From: Mycogone perniciosa
Taxonomy: Eukaryota; Ascomycota; Sordariomycetes; Hypocreales; Hypocreaceae
Assembly (NCBI GenBank): GCA_025331125.1
Contig: JAOALB010000105.1
Coordinates: forward strand, 124,001 to 188,000
Length of the DNA: 64,000 bases
Direction of reading: 5' to 3'
Numbering within the stretch: the first letter of the stretch is position 1; each line of letters begins with the position of its first letter. The translations under genes and the position numbers were made by a program. The notes under the pieces were generated by a model that had not been told where the DNA came from, did not search any database, and saw only the letters and a program-made list of their open reading frames with translations. Below, one piece after another: positions 23,191 to 35,290 of the stretch.

Positions 23191-25424
23191 ATGGCGCCCA
23201 GCAGACTCAACGTTCTGGTCTATACAGGTCAATATTTCCCTTGCTGTTTATTCTCCTGTTTCAACTCAGGGCCGCTTCTTACTCCTTCATAAGGCACTGG
23301 GACTACTGCCGAGTCTGTCAGACATTGCATGAACACCCTCCGCCGTCTGCTGTCACCCAACTACGCTGTCATTCCGATCACCGAGTCGGTCATCCTAAAG
23401 GAACCATGGGCACAGACATGCGCACTGCTTGTGATCCCTGGAGGTGCCGACCTGGGCTACTGCCGTGTGCTGAATGGTGAGGGAAATCAGCGCATCAGCG
23501 ACTTCGTCCGCCGGGGCGGCTCGTATCTCGGACTCTGTGCTGGAGGTTACTATGGCACGAGCAAATGTGAATTCGAGGTCGGTAATAAAGCCCTCGAGGT
23601 TGTTGGACGCCGAGAGCTGGGCTTCTTCCCTGGTACATGCCGGGGTGGTGCGTTCAAGGGATTTGAGTACCGCAGTGAGAAGGGAGCGAGGGCTGTCACG
23701 CTGAAGGTGGAAAAGGATGGCATCAGAGCAAAAATGCCTGCGGAGTTCACTTCTTACTATAATGGCGGTGGTGTTTTTGTTGACGCTGGGTCGGTTACGG
23801 GGCGCAAGGTTGAGGTCCTTGCCTCGTACACCGAGGACTTGGATGTCGATGGTGGTGATGGGAAAGCTGCGGTGGTTCTCTGCCACATAGGCGATGGGAA
23901 AGCCATCCTTTCAGGACCTCATCCCGAGTGAGTATTATTTCTTGAAGACACAGGGGATACTGAATGGAGGATGGGTATTAACACATTTCAGATTTGCCGC
24001 GGCAGATCTCCATCGCCAACCAAACATACCCGAATATGATGACCTGATCAACAAACTTGCCGCGGATGACAGAGCTCGGCTGAGCTTTCTGGAGGCATGT
24101 CTGGCGGAGTTGGGCCTTGAAGTCACCCAGAACAACCACACGCCCTCACCTCTGTCCAGTCTACATCTTACTGCTCATGAAAACACCAAAGTGACAGAGA
24201 TGCTCTGTGCTTGGGAAGACGTTATGGAAAAAGAAAACGACCGAGAAGTTCTTCGTGGTGAGGCCGATACGTTCCACATCGTGAACGAGGAGACATGCTG
24301 GAACGTGGAAGAGCTTCAAAAGTCACTCCCAGCAACTGGTGGCGAGAAAGTTGATGACTATGGCGCTATCATCAAGAGAATCATCCCTCATGAGAAAGCC
24401 TTGCCTGAAAAAGAACTTACCCCACGCTTCAACCATGAACTGTTCTACTCGAGCTTGAAGCGATATCAATGTACTGAACCAGCAGCCGAGGAATGGGGCA
24501 ATATTCTACTTTATGGCGACGTGGTCACTAGCACCAACACGCTTCTCGAGAAGTTCGTCTTCATTTGCCCAGCGGATAGGTGCCCATTGCTGACTTATGA
24601 CAGGAACCCGAAGCTTGCTTCCAAGTTACCAACGGGATTCACTTTCACAGCGTCAACCCAAGTCGCTGGACGCGGCAGAGGGACCAACGTTTGGATAGCT
24701 CCACCAGGCTCGCTCATTTTCTCGACAGTTATCAACCACCCAGCACATCTGGCTGCCTCTCGACCCATTGTATTCATTCAGTACATTGCAGCTATTGCTA
24801 TTGTGGAAGCTATTCAATCGTACGACGCCGGCTACGAGGCTATGCCTGTTAAGTTGAAGTGGCCCAACGACGTCTGTGAGTTTAACCCCTGAGCTGAGAC
24901 TCTGTGTGAAACAGTTGCTGACTCTTTTAAAAGACGCTCTTGATCCTACGAAACCAGCATCTTCGAAATCATATGTCAAAATTGGCGGTATTCTTTCTCA
25001 GTGTAGCTACTCCGACGGAGCCTATCAAGTTGTTCTAGGCATTGGCATCAACACTACGAACCCCCGCCCAACAACCTCCCTTTCTGACCTCCTCCCACCC
25101 AATGTCACATCGCTTCATATAGAAACCCTGCTTGCTCGTGTTCTCACCCGCATAGAGGCTATTTATGCGCAGTTCCGCCGCGAGGGTTTCTCGAGCAATC
25201 TGGAAACCCGATACTATCGTCACTGGCTGCACACGGGACAGGCTATCACACTGGAGGCCGAGGGAGGCGTCAAAGCGCGGGTGATAGGCATCACACGGGA
25301 TTGGGGGATGCTGAGGGTGGAGGAGACAGATTCAGAAGGGCGAGGGATCGGCAAGATCTGGAGCCTCCAAAGTGATGAGAACAGCTTTGACTACTGGAAA
25401 GGACTGGTCCGGAGAAAGTCGTAG
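23191..25424 (+). CDS. BPL1: Biotin--protein ligase (holocarboxylase synthetase)
   Basis: Exons 23191-23227, 23294-23927, 23992-24875 and 24934-25424 give 681 aa, close to yeast Bpl1. The N-terminal half is the glutamine-amidotransferase-like BPL_N domain (VLVYTG, LLVIPGGADLGYC, RGGSYLGLCAGGYYG). The catalytic BirA-like domain contains the biotinyl-AMP loop GRGRGTNVWIAPPGSL, KLKWPNDVY and KIGGIL, and the C-terminal cap domain has ITLEAEGG and RVIGITRDWG. The enzyme activates biotin with ATP and attaches it to lysine of acetyl-CoA and pyruvate carboxylases. Intron 3 interrupts the WPNDVY motif. Transcribed divergently from COA4. All key motifs are intact. Confidence 0.97.
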
Positions 25425-25811
25425 ACTACAAAGGCTTCACCATGATGGCAATAGAGCTACAAAAACAGCTTACAAAGGAGCCATGCAGATTCGTCTGGTA
25501 TAATACAAGCATGTTAACCAAGCGTATAGAGTTCAAGCATCTTTTTCGTCTAGACCCAATCTCCAGTGGCTTTTATGCCTCTAGATATTCCCCTCCATAA
25601 ACGCCGCGCCATGCCGTAGTCGAGTGAAGATGTACAGTATACAGAGGAAGATTTCTTCTCCCCGAAGATAGCCCTTTTGCCCCTCCGTCCTTTTCGGCTG
25701 TCTCTTGACGAGCCCATGCAGTCCGCTCAATCCCAGAAGCAGCTTGATGTACAACCGTCGCTTCTTGGTCGCATTATGTTGCGATCGTAATGTCGCCATC
25801 GTTGGCCCAGT
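25425..25811. other. Convergent intergenic region
   Basis: Shared 3' flank of BPL1 and PAM16. A short minus frame at 25581-25799 shows no recognisable domain. Confidence 0.55.
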
Positions 25812-26383
25812 CTACTCCTGGTCCTTATATACCTTTGGCTTCCAGCCCTCCTTCACCTCTGCCTCCATCTCGGCCTTTTCTCGTATCGGGCCAATCTCAG
25901 CTTCGAACCGCTCCTTGGCTCTTAGAATCTTGCTCTGCAGATAGAAGCTGCCGCCCTTCTCCGGGTTGTTGGCGTCAAACAGCCTCTTGTACCGCTCCAG
26001 CACCTCCTCCACGTTGGCCTGGCCGTTGGCGGGGGGCTTGACGTTTAAGATGCGACAGGCCTCGTCGAGGGTCATGCCTGATGATAGCGAGACACGCGCG
26101 GCGGTGCCGCCGCCGGATTTGGCTTGTGCGCGCTGGTATTGCGATGCGGCTTGGGCCTGTTTGTAGGCGGCCATGAAGGACCGGCCGAGGATCCGAGAGC
26201 CTGTCAGGAAGGCTGTGATGACGAATCGGTGAGCCTGGGAAGATTGGGCATGTTAGTTTTGTGTTTCAGTGAGAAATAGCATGATTGTCTGCTCTGCGCA
26301 AGACTTTGGGAGCCTCGGCGGTGGCGAGACATATTATTATAGTATATACAGATGGACATGAGTGGAGGAAGAAGCCATACCAT
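25812..26383 (-). CDS. PAM16: Mitochondrial import motor subunit Pam16/Tim16
   Basis: Exon 1 is only the start codon (26383-26381), directly followed by donor GTATGG; exon 2 is 26234-25812. The product is 141 aa. It reads AHRFVITAFLTGSRILGRSF (hydrophobic N-terminal anchor) then AYKQAQAASQYQRA and the degenerate J domain: SSGMTLDEACRILNVK and RYKRLFDANNPEKGGSFYLQ. Pam16 lacks the HPD of true J proteins and pairs with Pam18 to control mtHsp70 at the inner membrane; here the HPD position reads DANNPEKGG, as expected. The intron (147 nt) ends in a CTAAC branch point and CCCAG. Without the one-codon exon the first ATG in frame would lose the membrane anchor, which decides the start. Confidence 0.95.
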
Positions 26384-27031
26384 TGTGGTATAAACCGTGG
26401 CCAGCAGACTATAAGAGTTTCGTCACACAGATGGCAGAAAGCCCCTGCAAATTCTATGCATAGGCAGCGCAAAATATGCGAGAGGCGTCCCTTCAGCTGA
26501 AGATGTGAGATTTTGCAATGCGAAATGCGAAATGCGACTGGCGGGCGAGAATGGCTCCGTCGTCGGGATATTTTGGCCCGGGTTGTCACATTTTTGCGTG
26601 TTTATCCGATGATCTGCCGCTCACCGAGGGCTCCCCGCGGTCAAGAATGAATGAGCCCCACCATTGATTGAATAAGACATTTGGCTGGCTTGGTGTCGTT
26701 TGAAGCCAGTTTCCATTGGCAGGAGATTGATAAGTCTCCCCAACTCCCTATCTCCGGCCGGTGTACGGAGTCTCTACACCTATAGTTCCTGGCTGAGTCT
26801 ATGTGCGGGGAGGTGCTGCTACTATTACCATTACTATCACTACCAATATCTGTCTATCTATTGTGATATCAACCTTGTGCTGAATAGCTGCGTGTAGGTC
26901 TGCATCAAGGCCACGCAACCGGACATCTCTCGTTCATATCATATCATATCATACCATACCATATCATATCCGCAATTGGGAACCACCTTTGTCTTATTCA
27001 TCTTTCGAAATCTTTCTGGCCTTCTCACATC
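26384..27031. promoter_or_regulatory. Divergent promoter region PAM16 / Rap1GDS1-like gene
   Basis: A 648-bp gene-free interval between divergent starts. It holds a pentanucleotide repeat (CATAT/CATAC, 26935-26970) and a TACGGAG word near 26764. Confidence 0.5.
26935..26970. repeat. Pentanucleotide repeat (CATAT)n/(CATAC)n
   Basis: Seven tandem five-base units, CATAT x3, CATAC x2, CATAT x2, within the 5' flank of the armadillo-protein gene. Confidence 0.85.
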
Positions 27032-29262
27032 ATGACACCGCAAGATATCGCCGACTTACTACGGAGAGAGGGCAGCCAGCTCCCGCCCGACAAATACGAT
27101 GAAGCGGCTGACGGAGTTGGAGCTCGCCAAAGAAGAGCAGAGCTACTGGTACCTGTATTAGCAGAGTGCCAGCAGGAATGGGCCTCCGGATCAGAGGAGT
27201 TGGATCTCATTGCAGAGAAGCTTGGTGACGGCAGCCGAGATGGTGAGTCAGGGGTGGACTAAGCTTCTTATATGAGAGCAGCAACATCCTTTTAGAGATA
27301 TGATATGACTGACCCAACTGAAATAGTGGCATGGCGTGACCCGTTGGGTGACTCGGGTATCTTGGAGTTCTTCCTTCGTATTCTCGCCGTCGCCGGTCTG
27401 AGACAAGGCCTGCAGGTTCACTCTCTGCGCCTTGTTGGGAACTCCTGCGCCGACACAGACGAGAATCGCGCAAGAGTTGTTCAGGGGAATCACCTCACCT
27501 CCATCATCAACCATCTTCAGGAAGAGAAACTCACACCGTTCACCATTCCTGTCCTATTCAATATTCTTGTGGACTACGGTTAGTAACCCTGATTTTTATC
27601 TTCCTCTGGTCCTGCTCATCATGTTAACCTTCTTTTCAAGAACCTGCTCAACTTCTCGCTTCGAAGTCTTATCTCAGCCAGCATCTCACAACCCTCCTCT
27701 CTTCCCCAAGTATTGCCAACCATATCGTCTTCGTGTCCTATTTCTGCAAGATTCTCGGTCTCCTAATCACACAAGAGTGCGAACCCGCTCTCGCAAACCC
27801 AAACACTGTTAATATCCTGCTCAATCTGGCCACGAGTCCACTCTGTAGAGATGACCTGGACGATTTCATATCCCTGGTCTCCGTGGCGGTGTCTTATCTT
27901 GCCCATGAGAATTTCAAGTCCAACATCATACAAGTATCCGACATGCGACTCTTTATGTCAACGTTTTATCACATGCACACACATTTTGATGTCCAGCTGG
28001 TGGGTGATCCGGACACAGTTGAGCAGCTGACGAAGCTCCGCTCGTCCCTTCTCTTAACCCTGGCCGATATCTCGGGACACGACATGTTCGCCTCTTATCA
28101 CCCGCTACAGAGTCAAGTACCGCAGACTTTCCTGGCCTGGCTCCAGAGCCCCAATACCCAGCTTCAAACTGCTGCGTGTCTCGCCCTGGGCAACCTCTCA
28201 CGGTCCGATGAGGTTTCTGTTCCTCTTGTGCAGAATCACATCGCTCATGCTCCTCTTATAAGGCTCCTTTCAAACCCTTCCATTAGTGAGGCGCAGCTTC
28301 TCTACGTAGCGTTGTCTTTCCTAAAGAATTTGGCCATTCCCGCACAGAATAAACCACATCTTGGAGGCTTATTGGATCCTACCTGCGTACCAAGAATATG
28401 CGGTCTCGATGCGTCGCCTCAGGTTCAATTCGCTGCCATCTCTTTAACACGGTTGCTCCTCATCAACTGCCCGCCAAATGTTGGACGTATCTGTGCACCT
28501 TTGAGCGCAGACCCGGCCAGTCCAGCCCATGAACGTTCCAGCGTGAGCAGCATTCTGTCGCTCTTCGAGCGTTCCGACTCCGAGCCCGCGCGGCTGGAAG
28601 CTGCCAGGGCCATAGCTGCTCTCTGTCGAGTCCTTCACTCCTCGCCTGTCCTCCCTCTTTTGCCGGACTGGGAGCCATCTGTGGAAGAATGTGACTGCTT
28701 GCAGTCACAAGATGATGAAAATGGAAACCTATCAGATGTTCAAGGCGAGGAGAGTAAGAGGCGGGCTCATTTTTACAGGAAACATCTCGACATGGCTAAA
28801 GCATTGGCATTCTTGGTCACTCAGCAGAAATGGCCAGCCCTCCGCTCCGAGGCCTGGTTCATCTTCGCTCTCATGTGCCGCTCAAAGGACGGCGCCCGGG
28901 TCATCGTCACGGTCCTTCAAATCCACGGCGCCACATCATCGCTCATGAAGGCCATCACCGGCCGAGAGACATCACTACATGGTGAAATAGGGGGTGACCA
29001 AATCGAAGAGGTTGCGACAACCCCTGAGCTTGCTCCTGATGGCGAAATCACGTCCATGGCGGACAGCCTTGGTCTTGAGCCGCAGCAGGCCAATCCGAAG
29101 CAACAGGGCAATATGGTCAGAGTGGATCGAGAGAACGCTTTGGTCATGTGTACGGAACTGTTGAGGACATGGGGTAATAAGATGCCCGGTTTGAGACTTA
29201 GCATGCTGCAGGATTTGGTGAAGGAGGGTACTGAGATTGTGGCTGCACAAAAAAGTCGGTAA
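27032..29262 (+). CDS. Rap1GDS1/SmgGDS-like armadillo-repeat protein
   Basis: Exons 27032-27242, 27327-27578 and 27641-29262 give 694 aa. The protein is helical throughout with armadillo-like units, for example LLLTLADISGHDMF, QTAACLALGNLSRSDE and FAAISLTRLLLINC. Order and content match fungal proteins annotated as GTP-binding protein or Rap1 GTPase-GDP dissociation stimulator-like. SmgGDS chaperones and exchanges nucleotide on small GTPases with polybasic tails in the cytosol; whether the fungal version does so is inferred from fold only. No nucleotide-binding motif is present, so it would be a regulator rather than a GTPase. An acidic insert (QSQDDENGNLSDVQGEE) lies near residue 500. Confidence 0.8.
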
Positions 29263-29634
29263 GACATGTGTGGAACAAGAGGAAGAGGAGGAAAAGAGGA
29301 AGAGGCTTAGGGAAAACATGGGAAATCGCTCCAGCTATTATTGCCAGCCTCATTACATTCAGTCATAGACTCGTTTAGAAAACAACACTTTTATCACGGC
29401 ATAGAATTACGTGTGTTGCCCGCGTTCTTATTTAAATGCTGCCATTGACCCTTTTTGAATACAGGACAGAGCCGGTGATCATGCAAATAATTCTTTTGAC
29501 CTGGACCTAGAGTATCTTCTTCTCCCGAACCGGGGCCAAGTGATTTCATCAAAGCCTCAAACCGACCTTGCCACTTCCCTTTAGAGACGCAAAGAGCAAA
29601 AACCCTCAAAACACCAGTTCCCTTTTTGCAAAGT
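29263..29634. other. Convergent intergenic region
   Basis: 3' flank of the armadillo gene (plus) and RPL13 (minus). No gene seen. Confidence 0.6.
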
Positions 29635-30562
29635 TTATTTCTTGGCGGTCTCAGCCTCAGCCTTCTCCCTAGCACGCTTCTCACGGGCACCCTGGTACCT
29701 GGCGTTGCTTCGGGCGGTGCGCAGCTTCTTGTAAGCGCCACCCTCAATCTCGGCGGGCAGCTCACTCTTCTTGATCTCAGTCACGCCACCAGAGACAGGA
29801 GCGATGGGCAGGACAGAGGCGATAGAGGAAACCTTGCTGATGGTGGAGACGTCGGCCTTGGTGTCACCCTTCTTGGGGGCATTTGACTTGCGGGGGAGCA
29901 GGATGAGGCGCTCCTTGTAGGCCTTGAGGCGGGCAACGTTGGCGGCGAGGCCCTCCTCGCTGAGGTTCTGGCGGCGGAAGTCGACGGAGATACCGACGGT
30001 GGGAGCGAGGAGTCTGGGAATACCGGCTTCCTATACAGTTTGTCAGAGACCGATTCCGTTATTCTTGGCCCGCCTGCCTCATCCTGGCGCGGGACGGGGA
30101 TCAATTCGTACCTTGAGCTCGGTGAGGGTGAAACCCCGACCGGCTCGGACCCGTCGGTTGTACTTAATGGTAGGGCATCGCACAACAGGTCGCAGCTTGT
30201 CGACTGGGCGAGGGGCAAGGGCAGCGGCCTTGGCCTGGCGAGCAACACGTCTCCGCGACTTCTTGCCGGGCTATTCCAAAAAGTCAATACCCCATATCCA
30301 GCAAAAGGCACATTTCCAGAATTCTCTTCAGATGTCGCATACCTGGTCAAAGTGGGTTCGAACCCGACGCTGCCAGTCCTTGCGGAAGTCTGTGTGAGGG
30401 GTCAGTCGCTATCATTTCGTGTTTTCGTCGCTCGATGAGGAGTGGATGCTCACGGTTGTTGACAAGCTTCTGGTTGTGCTTGATCGCCTGGAGAGGGAAA
30501 TAGGTCAGCAACAATGATTTCAAGCATTGCGGCGCATTTCATATCGGGATATCTCATACCAT
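29635..30562 (-). CDS. RPL13: 60S ribosomal protein eL13
   Basis: Five exons: 30562-30560 (start codon only), 30487-30454, 30389-30343, 30270-30112, 30030-29635; 212 aa. The sequence MAIKHNQKLVNNHFRKDWQ, RVRTHFDQPGKKSRRR, PVVRCPTIKYNRRVRAGRGF, TLTELKEAGIP and TVGISVDFRRQNLS is diagnostic of eL13. It is a basic protein of the large cytosolic ribosomal subunit. The single-codon first exon is followed by donor GTATGA; the other introns have normal GT-AG ends. Four introns in a 212-residue gene concentrated at the 5' end are typical of highly expressed fungal ribosomal protein genes. Confidence 0.97.
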
Positions 30563-31795
30563 TGTGTCTGCTTGCGATCAACCTGGACTCCGGTGGTCGT
30601 TGTTCGGGAAGGCTTGAAATTTCGAGGATGAGGCTCGTCAAATTCGTCGAAGGGTTTTCGTGCCCTACAGCCAATACGTACCTCGTGGGGCGTGCCCTCC
30701 CACACACCAGAAAATCAGATTGCTAGTCACGTGCCTCGTCTAGGAAATTTCTGGCCTTATTGCCTGACATGTCTTTTTTAGCGCCAGGCATCAACCCGGA
30801 GCTATAAAAAGTCGCCGCCAGACGGCCCTTTGCTTGTTTTCTTCTTTTCTTCTTCATACTTACCTTGTTCCGAATTTCCCGGCTCATGAATCGAGGAATT
30901 CAGTGCGGAAGGCCTGCATTGCACAGCGCGGAGTCGTTCCTCGCTCTATTGTCCTTCGGGGCCATAGGGGGCGTAATTTTTGATTTTACCACTTGTTTTC
31001 ATTGTGTTCGTTGCTATACGCGGCGCCATGAAGAAGACGTGAACTTGCCTGAACCTTGATTAAACCAACTCGTATACACCATTTTCTGGAAGTCTCTGGC
31101 TGCTCGTTTTCGAGCTTCCACGTGGGCTCTGGTCGAAACCTGGGTTTGTCAGTTTAACAGTGAAAGCCAGCTCGTGTTGTATACCTTGAGTGTTCTGCAA
31201 CACCATAATCGTCTTGAATGTTGCGTGGTTGTAACCTTGGCAGCATTATTTATCTACGAGAGTATAAAAGTAAACAGGCGCTAATATACCACCTTTCAGG
31301 GTGCCGCCACAAAGCACAAAGCCTGACGAAGTTTCAAACTCTTGAATGCTGCATGTAAAGTCGGCTCAAGGTGAAAAAGCACGTTGCTGAGCGTCAGCCA
31401 TAACAAAAGCTTCCTATCGGCTTCACAAGGCAGCTTGAAGGGATTCCCCTACTCCGTACATTTCTGATTAGAGACCTTGTCAACCTGCCGGGTATCGTAA
31501 AATATCCTCCGGAATGCTCCGTTACTCTCAACCACTCACGAAGCACTACTTCAATGAGAGCTTCGCTCTTCCGAACCTGCAGTCAAGTCGAACAGGTCAT
31601 ATTTCTTTCCCGGATTTACTCCGTACCAATCACAACCCGCGAATTCCACTCCCATCGCAAAGCGGCACTGCACCTCAAAAAATCTCACGGACGATCAATT
31701 TGACAGCCCAAAAAAAGCGTCCCCTCCTCCATTCCACCTCCAATCCATACGCCCACCTATTCTATTCAACGCTCCCCAATCTGCCCTCTCTCCCA
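30563..31795. promoter_or_regulatory. Divergent region between RPL13 and COX14-domain gene
   Basis: A 1.2 kb gene-free interval. Seen in it: a CACGTG E-box at 30728-30733 near the RPL13 start, and a TATA-like CTATAAAAAG at about 30801-30810 followed by a C/T-rich tract on the plus strand. That tract leads to a 57-codon frame from ATG 30886 with no recognisable similarity; it may be a small gene or the transcript leader of the downstream gene. TACTCCGTA words lie at about 31450 and 31619. Confidence 0.45.
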
Positions 31796-32697
31796 ATGGC
31801 GTCTCGAATGGGTCCTCGGAGCGTCCAAGACGCAACACGATTTACTTCCACAATCCCCCACGCTGCGTCCAAATCTGCCAGTGTGTCGTCCGCCTCCGCT
31901 GCGAAACCATCTAGGATCCCCGGCGAGTCGCCCGAGCAGCGGGTTCGGCGACTGCGACAGGCGCATTTGGCTGCCCAGAAAGCGCAGATTAGCCGGACAG
32001 ATAGAGTTGTCGATGTATCAAGGAGATTCTTCGATGTAGCGCATAGGTGGACTGTTGGAGGCCTGGTCATATTCACAGGTACGTCGCGGCGTGCACCCAA
32101 TCCAGTTTACTTATGGAGTACATAAAAGAAGCAAAAAAAGGGAAAAAAGACTAACGAGCATGTGAAATAGCCGTCGCCGGCGTAGTCAGCGTATACTCAG
32201 TATGGGATATGCTACGATACAACCGCGCCCGTCGCGCCGAATGGATAGAAGCCCAAAAGAAATTCGAAGCCGACACCCTCGCCACAGCCCGCATAGCATA
32301 CCTCAAAGGCGACGCCACAGAGGATCAAATCGCCCTCGTCGAGGAAGCCAACCGCGAAGCCGAAGAGAAGGGCTTCAAACTACCGCCCCTGCTATCACCA
32401 CCCGAGCACCGCACACACTTTGAGGAACACATCAAGCCCGCCCTGGACGGCGCTACAGGCGCGGGTGGCCAGGGCAAGGGCATACTCGGTATGTTCTTCG
32501 GGGGCGATAAGACCAGTGACGGCGTGGAGAACGGTGCTCGGTCGATAGAAACCACGGCTAGCTTGCAAGACTTGGCCAAGGACGCTTGGGAGCAAGAGAA
32601 GCAGAACCAGAGGGACGGAGGCAGCCTAGACCAGCTCGGGCTGGAAACTGGGAGCTCTGGACAGGCATCGGGGAAGAAGGGTTGGTGGCCATGGTGA
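31796..32697 (+). CDS. COX14-domain mitochondrial membrane protein (cytochrome oxidase assembly-type)
   Basis: Exons 31796-32078 and 32171-32697 give 269 aa. The central part, RVRRLRQAHLAAQKAQISR, then RFFDVAHRWTVGGLVIFTAVAGVVSVYSVWDML, contains one membrane segment split by the intron, followed by RYNRARRAEWIEAQKKFEAD and a charged helical region. This matches fungal proteins annotated as cytochrome oxidase c assembly (COX14-type); the assignment rests on remembered resemblance of the membrane-flanking region. The N-terminus is Ser/Ala/Arg-rich, suiting a mitochondrial presequence. The frame is open upstream to ATG 31514, which would add 94 residues; ATG 31796 was preferred because the upstream part includes TACTCCGTA and lacks a presequence pattern. 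Ends with KKGWWPW. Confidence 0.65.
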
Positions 32698-33602
32698 AAA
32701 AAAAACTGAATATCAAAAGGGAAAGCAAAATACATGACATCTTGGGATAACGATGGTGGGAGGCATATGTCATACTCTGTGTAGATGGGCTGTGCATTAA
32801 ATGGAGTTGGGAGTCATTGATTGGTTGTATGTACTACCAGGGATACATCCCAACTACTATGTTTTAGTATTCGTACATCTTGGTAATAGCTGAGATTACT
32901 GATCGATTGGGGAAAATCGTTGTCTCATCAAATCGAGGCACCATTGAGGGCAATATGGCCTAGCAGATAAAAACAACGCAGATGCGGGAAATCATGCGGT
33001 TTTCGATTTCATGTGAAATGTTTTATCATTCAAGAATACCCTATTGTTTGACAATGCTGCAATCGAAGCCAACTCCATATGCATAACTAGCCATAATACA
33101 AAGCAAATCGCTTTTTCAAATGAACGCTTTATCCTGATGTTGCCAGTCCCAATACCGAGCAAAGAATCAGAGTGCATTTCCATGCGTGATATCAAAACTA
33201 ATGAATGCGTCTCGAACCCTCGCTCGGTAAACTCCTATTGTGTTTAGTAAGTAAGAAAATCGACCAGGTGGCCGCGAATGTCGCAATCAACAATGCCTCG
33301 CTGCCGGCGCCAAAAGGGGTTCCCCATTCTCTCAAGTATCCTGACACTTCTCGGCTGCGATATGCTGACCGGTAACAGAGAGGCTCCAGTGAGGAAAGGC
33401 TTTTCTTCAGGGAAAGGACATGTCCTCTTCAGAGGGGTCGGGAACGGCATCGAGTCCTGGGTAGAAGCCGCCGGTTTGTGGGATGGGAGTCCTTTTGGGG
33501 ATCCCCGCAGCTGCCGTCGCTTCTCCTTCCAGTTCAGTGGCCTGACGGCAGTATCCTATAATTCCTTATCAGATTTTGGGTCAACGACTTTTGTTTCCCT
33601 TT
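32698..33602. other. Convergent intergenic region
   Basis: AT-rich 3' flanks of the COX14-domain gene and the minus-strand unknown gene. Short frames at 33044-33247 and 33278-33613 carry no domain. Confidence 0.55.
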
Positions 33603-34552
33603 CTATGAGATGATGATGTGATTGAAGTGCCCTGGAACTTTGAGTCTGCACTTTTCACAGTCGGCCCGATATCCTATACTGAAACTCTTCTTCATCCCAG
33701 GTTGCCAGGTCCAACTGTTGATGGTGTGTTTACTCCGCATGTGGCCCCGTCGGGCAGGGCTTGGGGAGGATGGGTCACTATCGGGGTCTGCAGCATGCAG
33801 ATGAGATGGCGACTCGACATCCATCATGGCATTGGGGTGATCCATAGTCCGTGAAGGGGAGGACTGCATTGGCAAAGTGTCCTCCACCATAGTAGCGATG
33901 CCGTTGTCGTCAAACATCATGACCGGTAAGCCCATTGCTTGACTTGACATCAAGCCTTCGGCCTCCGAAATTGGTGAGGGGAGCCTCCGGTTGTTTTGCA
34001 TGGAGTGCCAATCTGCCACGTCGGACATGGCCCGGGGCACGCATTGGTCGTCAGAGAAGCCGGAATGGTGATGGCCCATATTGACGACTCCATTCATTGT
34101 CGTTACAGCGGGACCAGGGCCAGCCCACTCGCATTGCGGGCCACGGACCTGGGCCGCGAAACTGGGCTGGATTGGTGTTGGCATTCGTCCGGTTGGATTT
34201 TGGCCCATGGGCGCGGCATGGAAGGATGAATCCATCATATCCATCCCAGCGTCATGTTGTGAGAAGTGCGATCGCGGAATATGTTCGTCTGAGTCGGAGT
34301 TGAGGGGAGTAATTGATGAGGACGGCTGCCATTGTTGAGATGATTTGGGGGAGGTTCGGAGGGGCAGACATTGGATACGTTTCTACACCAAGGGTTAGTA
34401 TTCATCCAACCATGGTGATGGCTATCCAATGGGCTCACATTGCGGTGCTCTCCAAAGCCCATGGCGCCATTGCCAGAGTCTTCTTCACCGTCACGGCCAC
34501 GCTTCCTGCCGGGGTCCGCCATCACGTCCATGTAGTGCGGTGTAGCGAACAT
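33603..34552 (-). CDS. Conserved fungal protein of unknown function
   Basis: Exons 34552-34439 and 34382-33603 give 297 aa. The intron has donor GTGAGC, a textbook ACTAAC branch point and acceptor TGTAG, and the frame is continuous across it, so the model is sound. The protein is hydrophilic and largely disordered: an N-terminal basic RKRGRDGEED patch (possible nuclear signal), Met/Gly/His/Pro/Ser-rich middle, and a compact conserved-looking C-terminus SFSIGYRADCEKCRLKVPGH ending FNHIIIS, with a CxxC pair. I recognise this layout as a fungal hypothetical but no function. A CxxC with a nearby His could bind a metal; that is speculation. It has a long pyrimidine-rich 5' flank. Confidence 0.75.
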
Positions 34553-34917
34553 TTTGGTCGAGTATGGTGTGATGTGATGTGATGTGCGGGACAGAGGTAG
34601 TGGTGTGTGGTGGACAGGCTGGCTATCCGGGTTCCAGCGGGATGAATGAGTGAGTGATAAGAGAGATGGCCCGACGGTCGTTGTTTTTGGCCCTCTGCCA
34701 GGTTCCCCGTGTCGTATCGTATCGTATCTATGCAGAGGATGAGGGATTGGGCGGAAAGACGTTGCTTCTGCGATGTTGGGTGCCTGGCTGGTGGTGGCTT
34801 CGAGAGGAGGCTGAGCTGAGGCAACGCCGGCTTGTCGAGGTCAGTCGTGGGCTGTTATCGGCGCAGGCGTGAGCCGTGAGGGGGGAAGAGTCAAGCTAGG
34901 CTAGCAGTAGAGTACGA

Positions 34918-34954
34918 GTAGTAGTAGTAGTAGTAGCAGCAGCAGTAGTAGTAG
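34918..34954. repeat. Trinucleotide repeat (GTA/GCA)n
   Basis: About twelve triplets, GTA with an inner GCA block, in non-coding sequence. Confidence 0.85.
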
Positions 34955-35069
34955 AAGTGGTAGTCGAGGACCATCAGCAGGGAAGTGATGATGGCCAAGA
35001 AAAAAATATGAGCTGGAAAGTGAAACTCGCAGAGTTGTGCAGTGGCTCTGCGCTGCGATGCGAGACCAG

Positions 35070-35097
35070 CAAACAAACAAGCAAGCAAGCAAGCAAA
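35070..35097. repeat. Tetranucleotide repeat (CAAA/CAAG)n
   Basis: Seven tandem four-base units. Confidence 0.8.
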
Positions 35098-35290
35098 CGA
35101 AGTAATACGGGTACTCCGTCCAGAGCACAAACGACAAGGCCGAAAAGTACCCCAAGAGCGAGAGAGAGATGGCTGGGGAAACTCGTATGTATGGATGGAT
35201 GGTGGCAGAGGCTAGAGCCGTGTGGTGCCTCGCCAACGACGATTCATCCGAAACAAAAACACCCGCAGACGAGATGGAGGGCGAGCGTCA

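Noticed and set aside
30886..31059. 57-codon frame downstream of a TATA-like box
   Set aside because: The TATA-like box and C/T tract are suggestive, but the peptide has no recognisable feature; kept only as a note in the intergenic entry.
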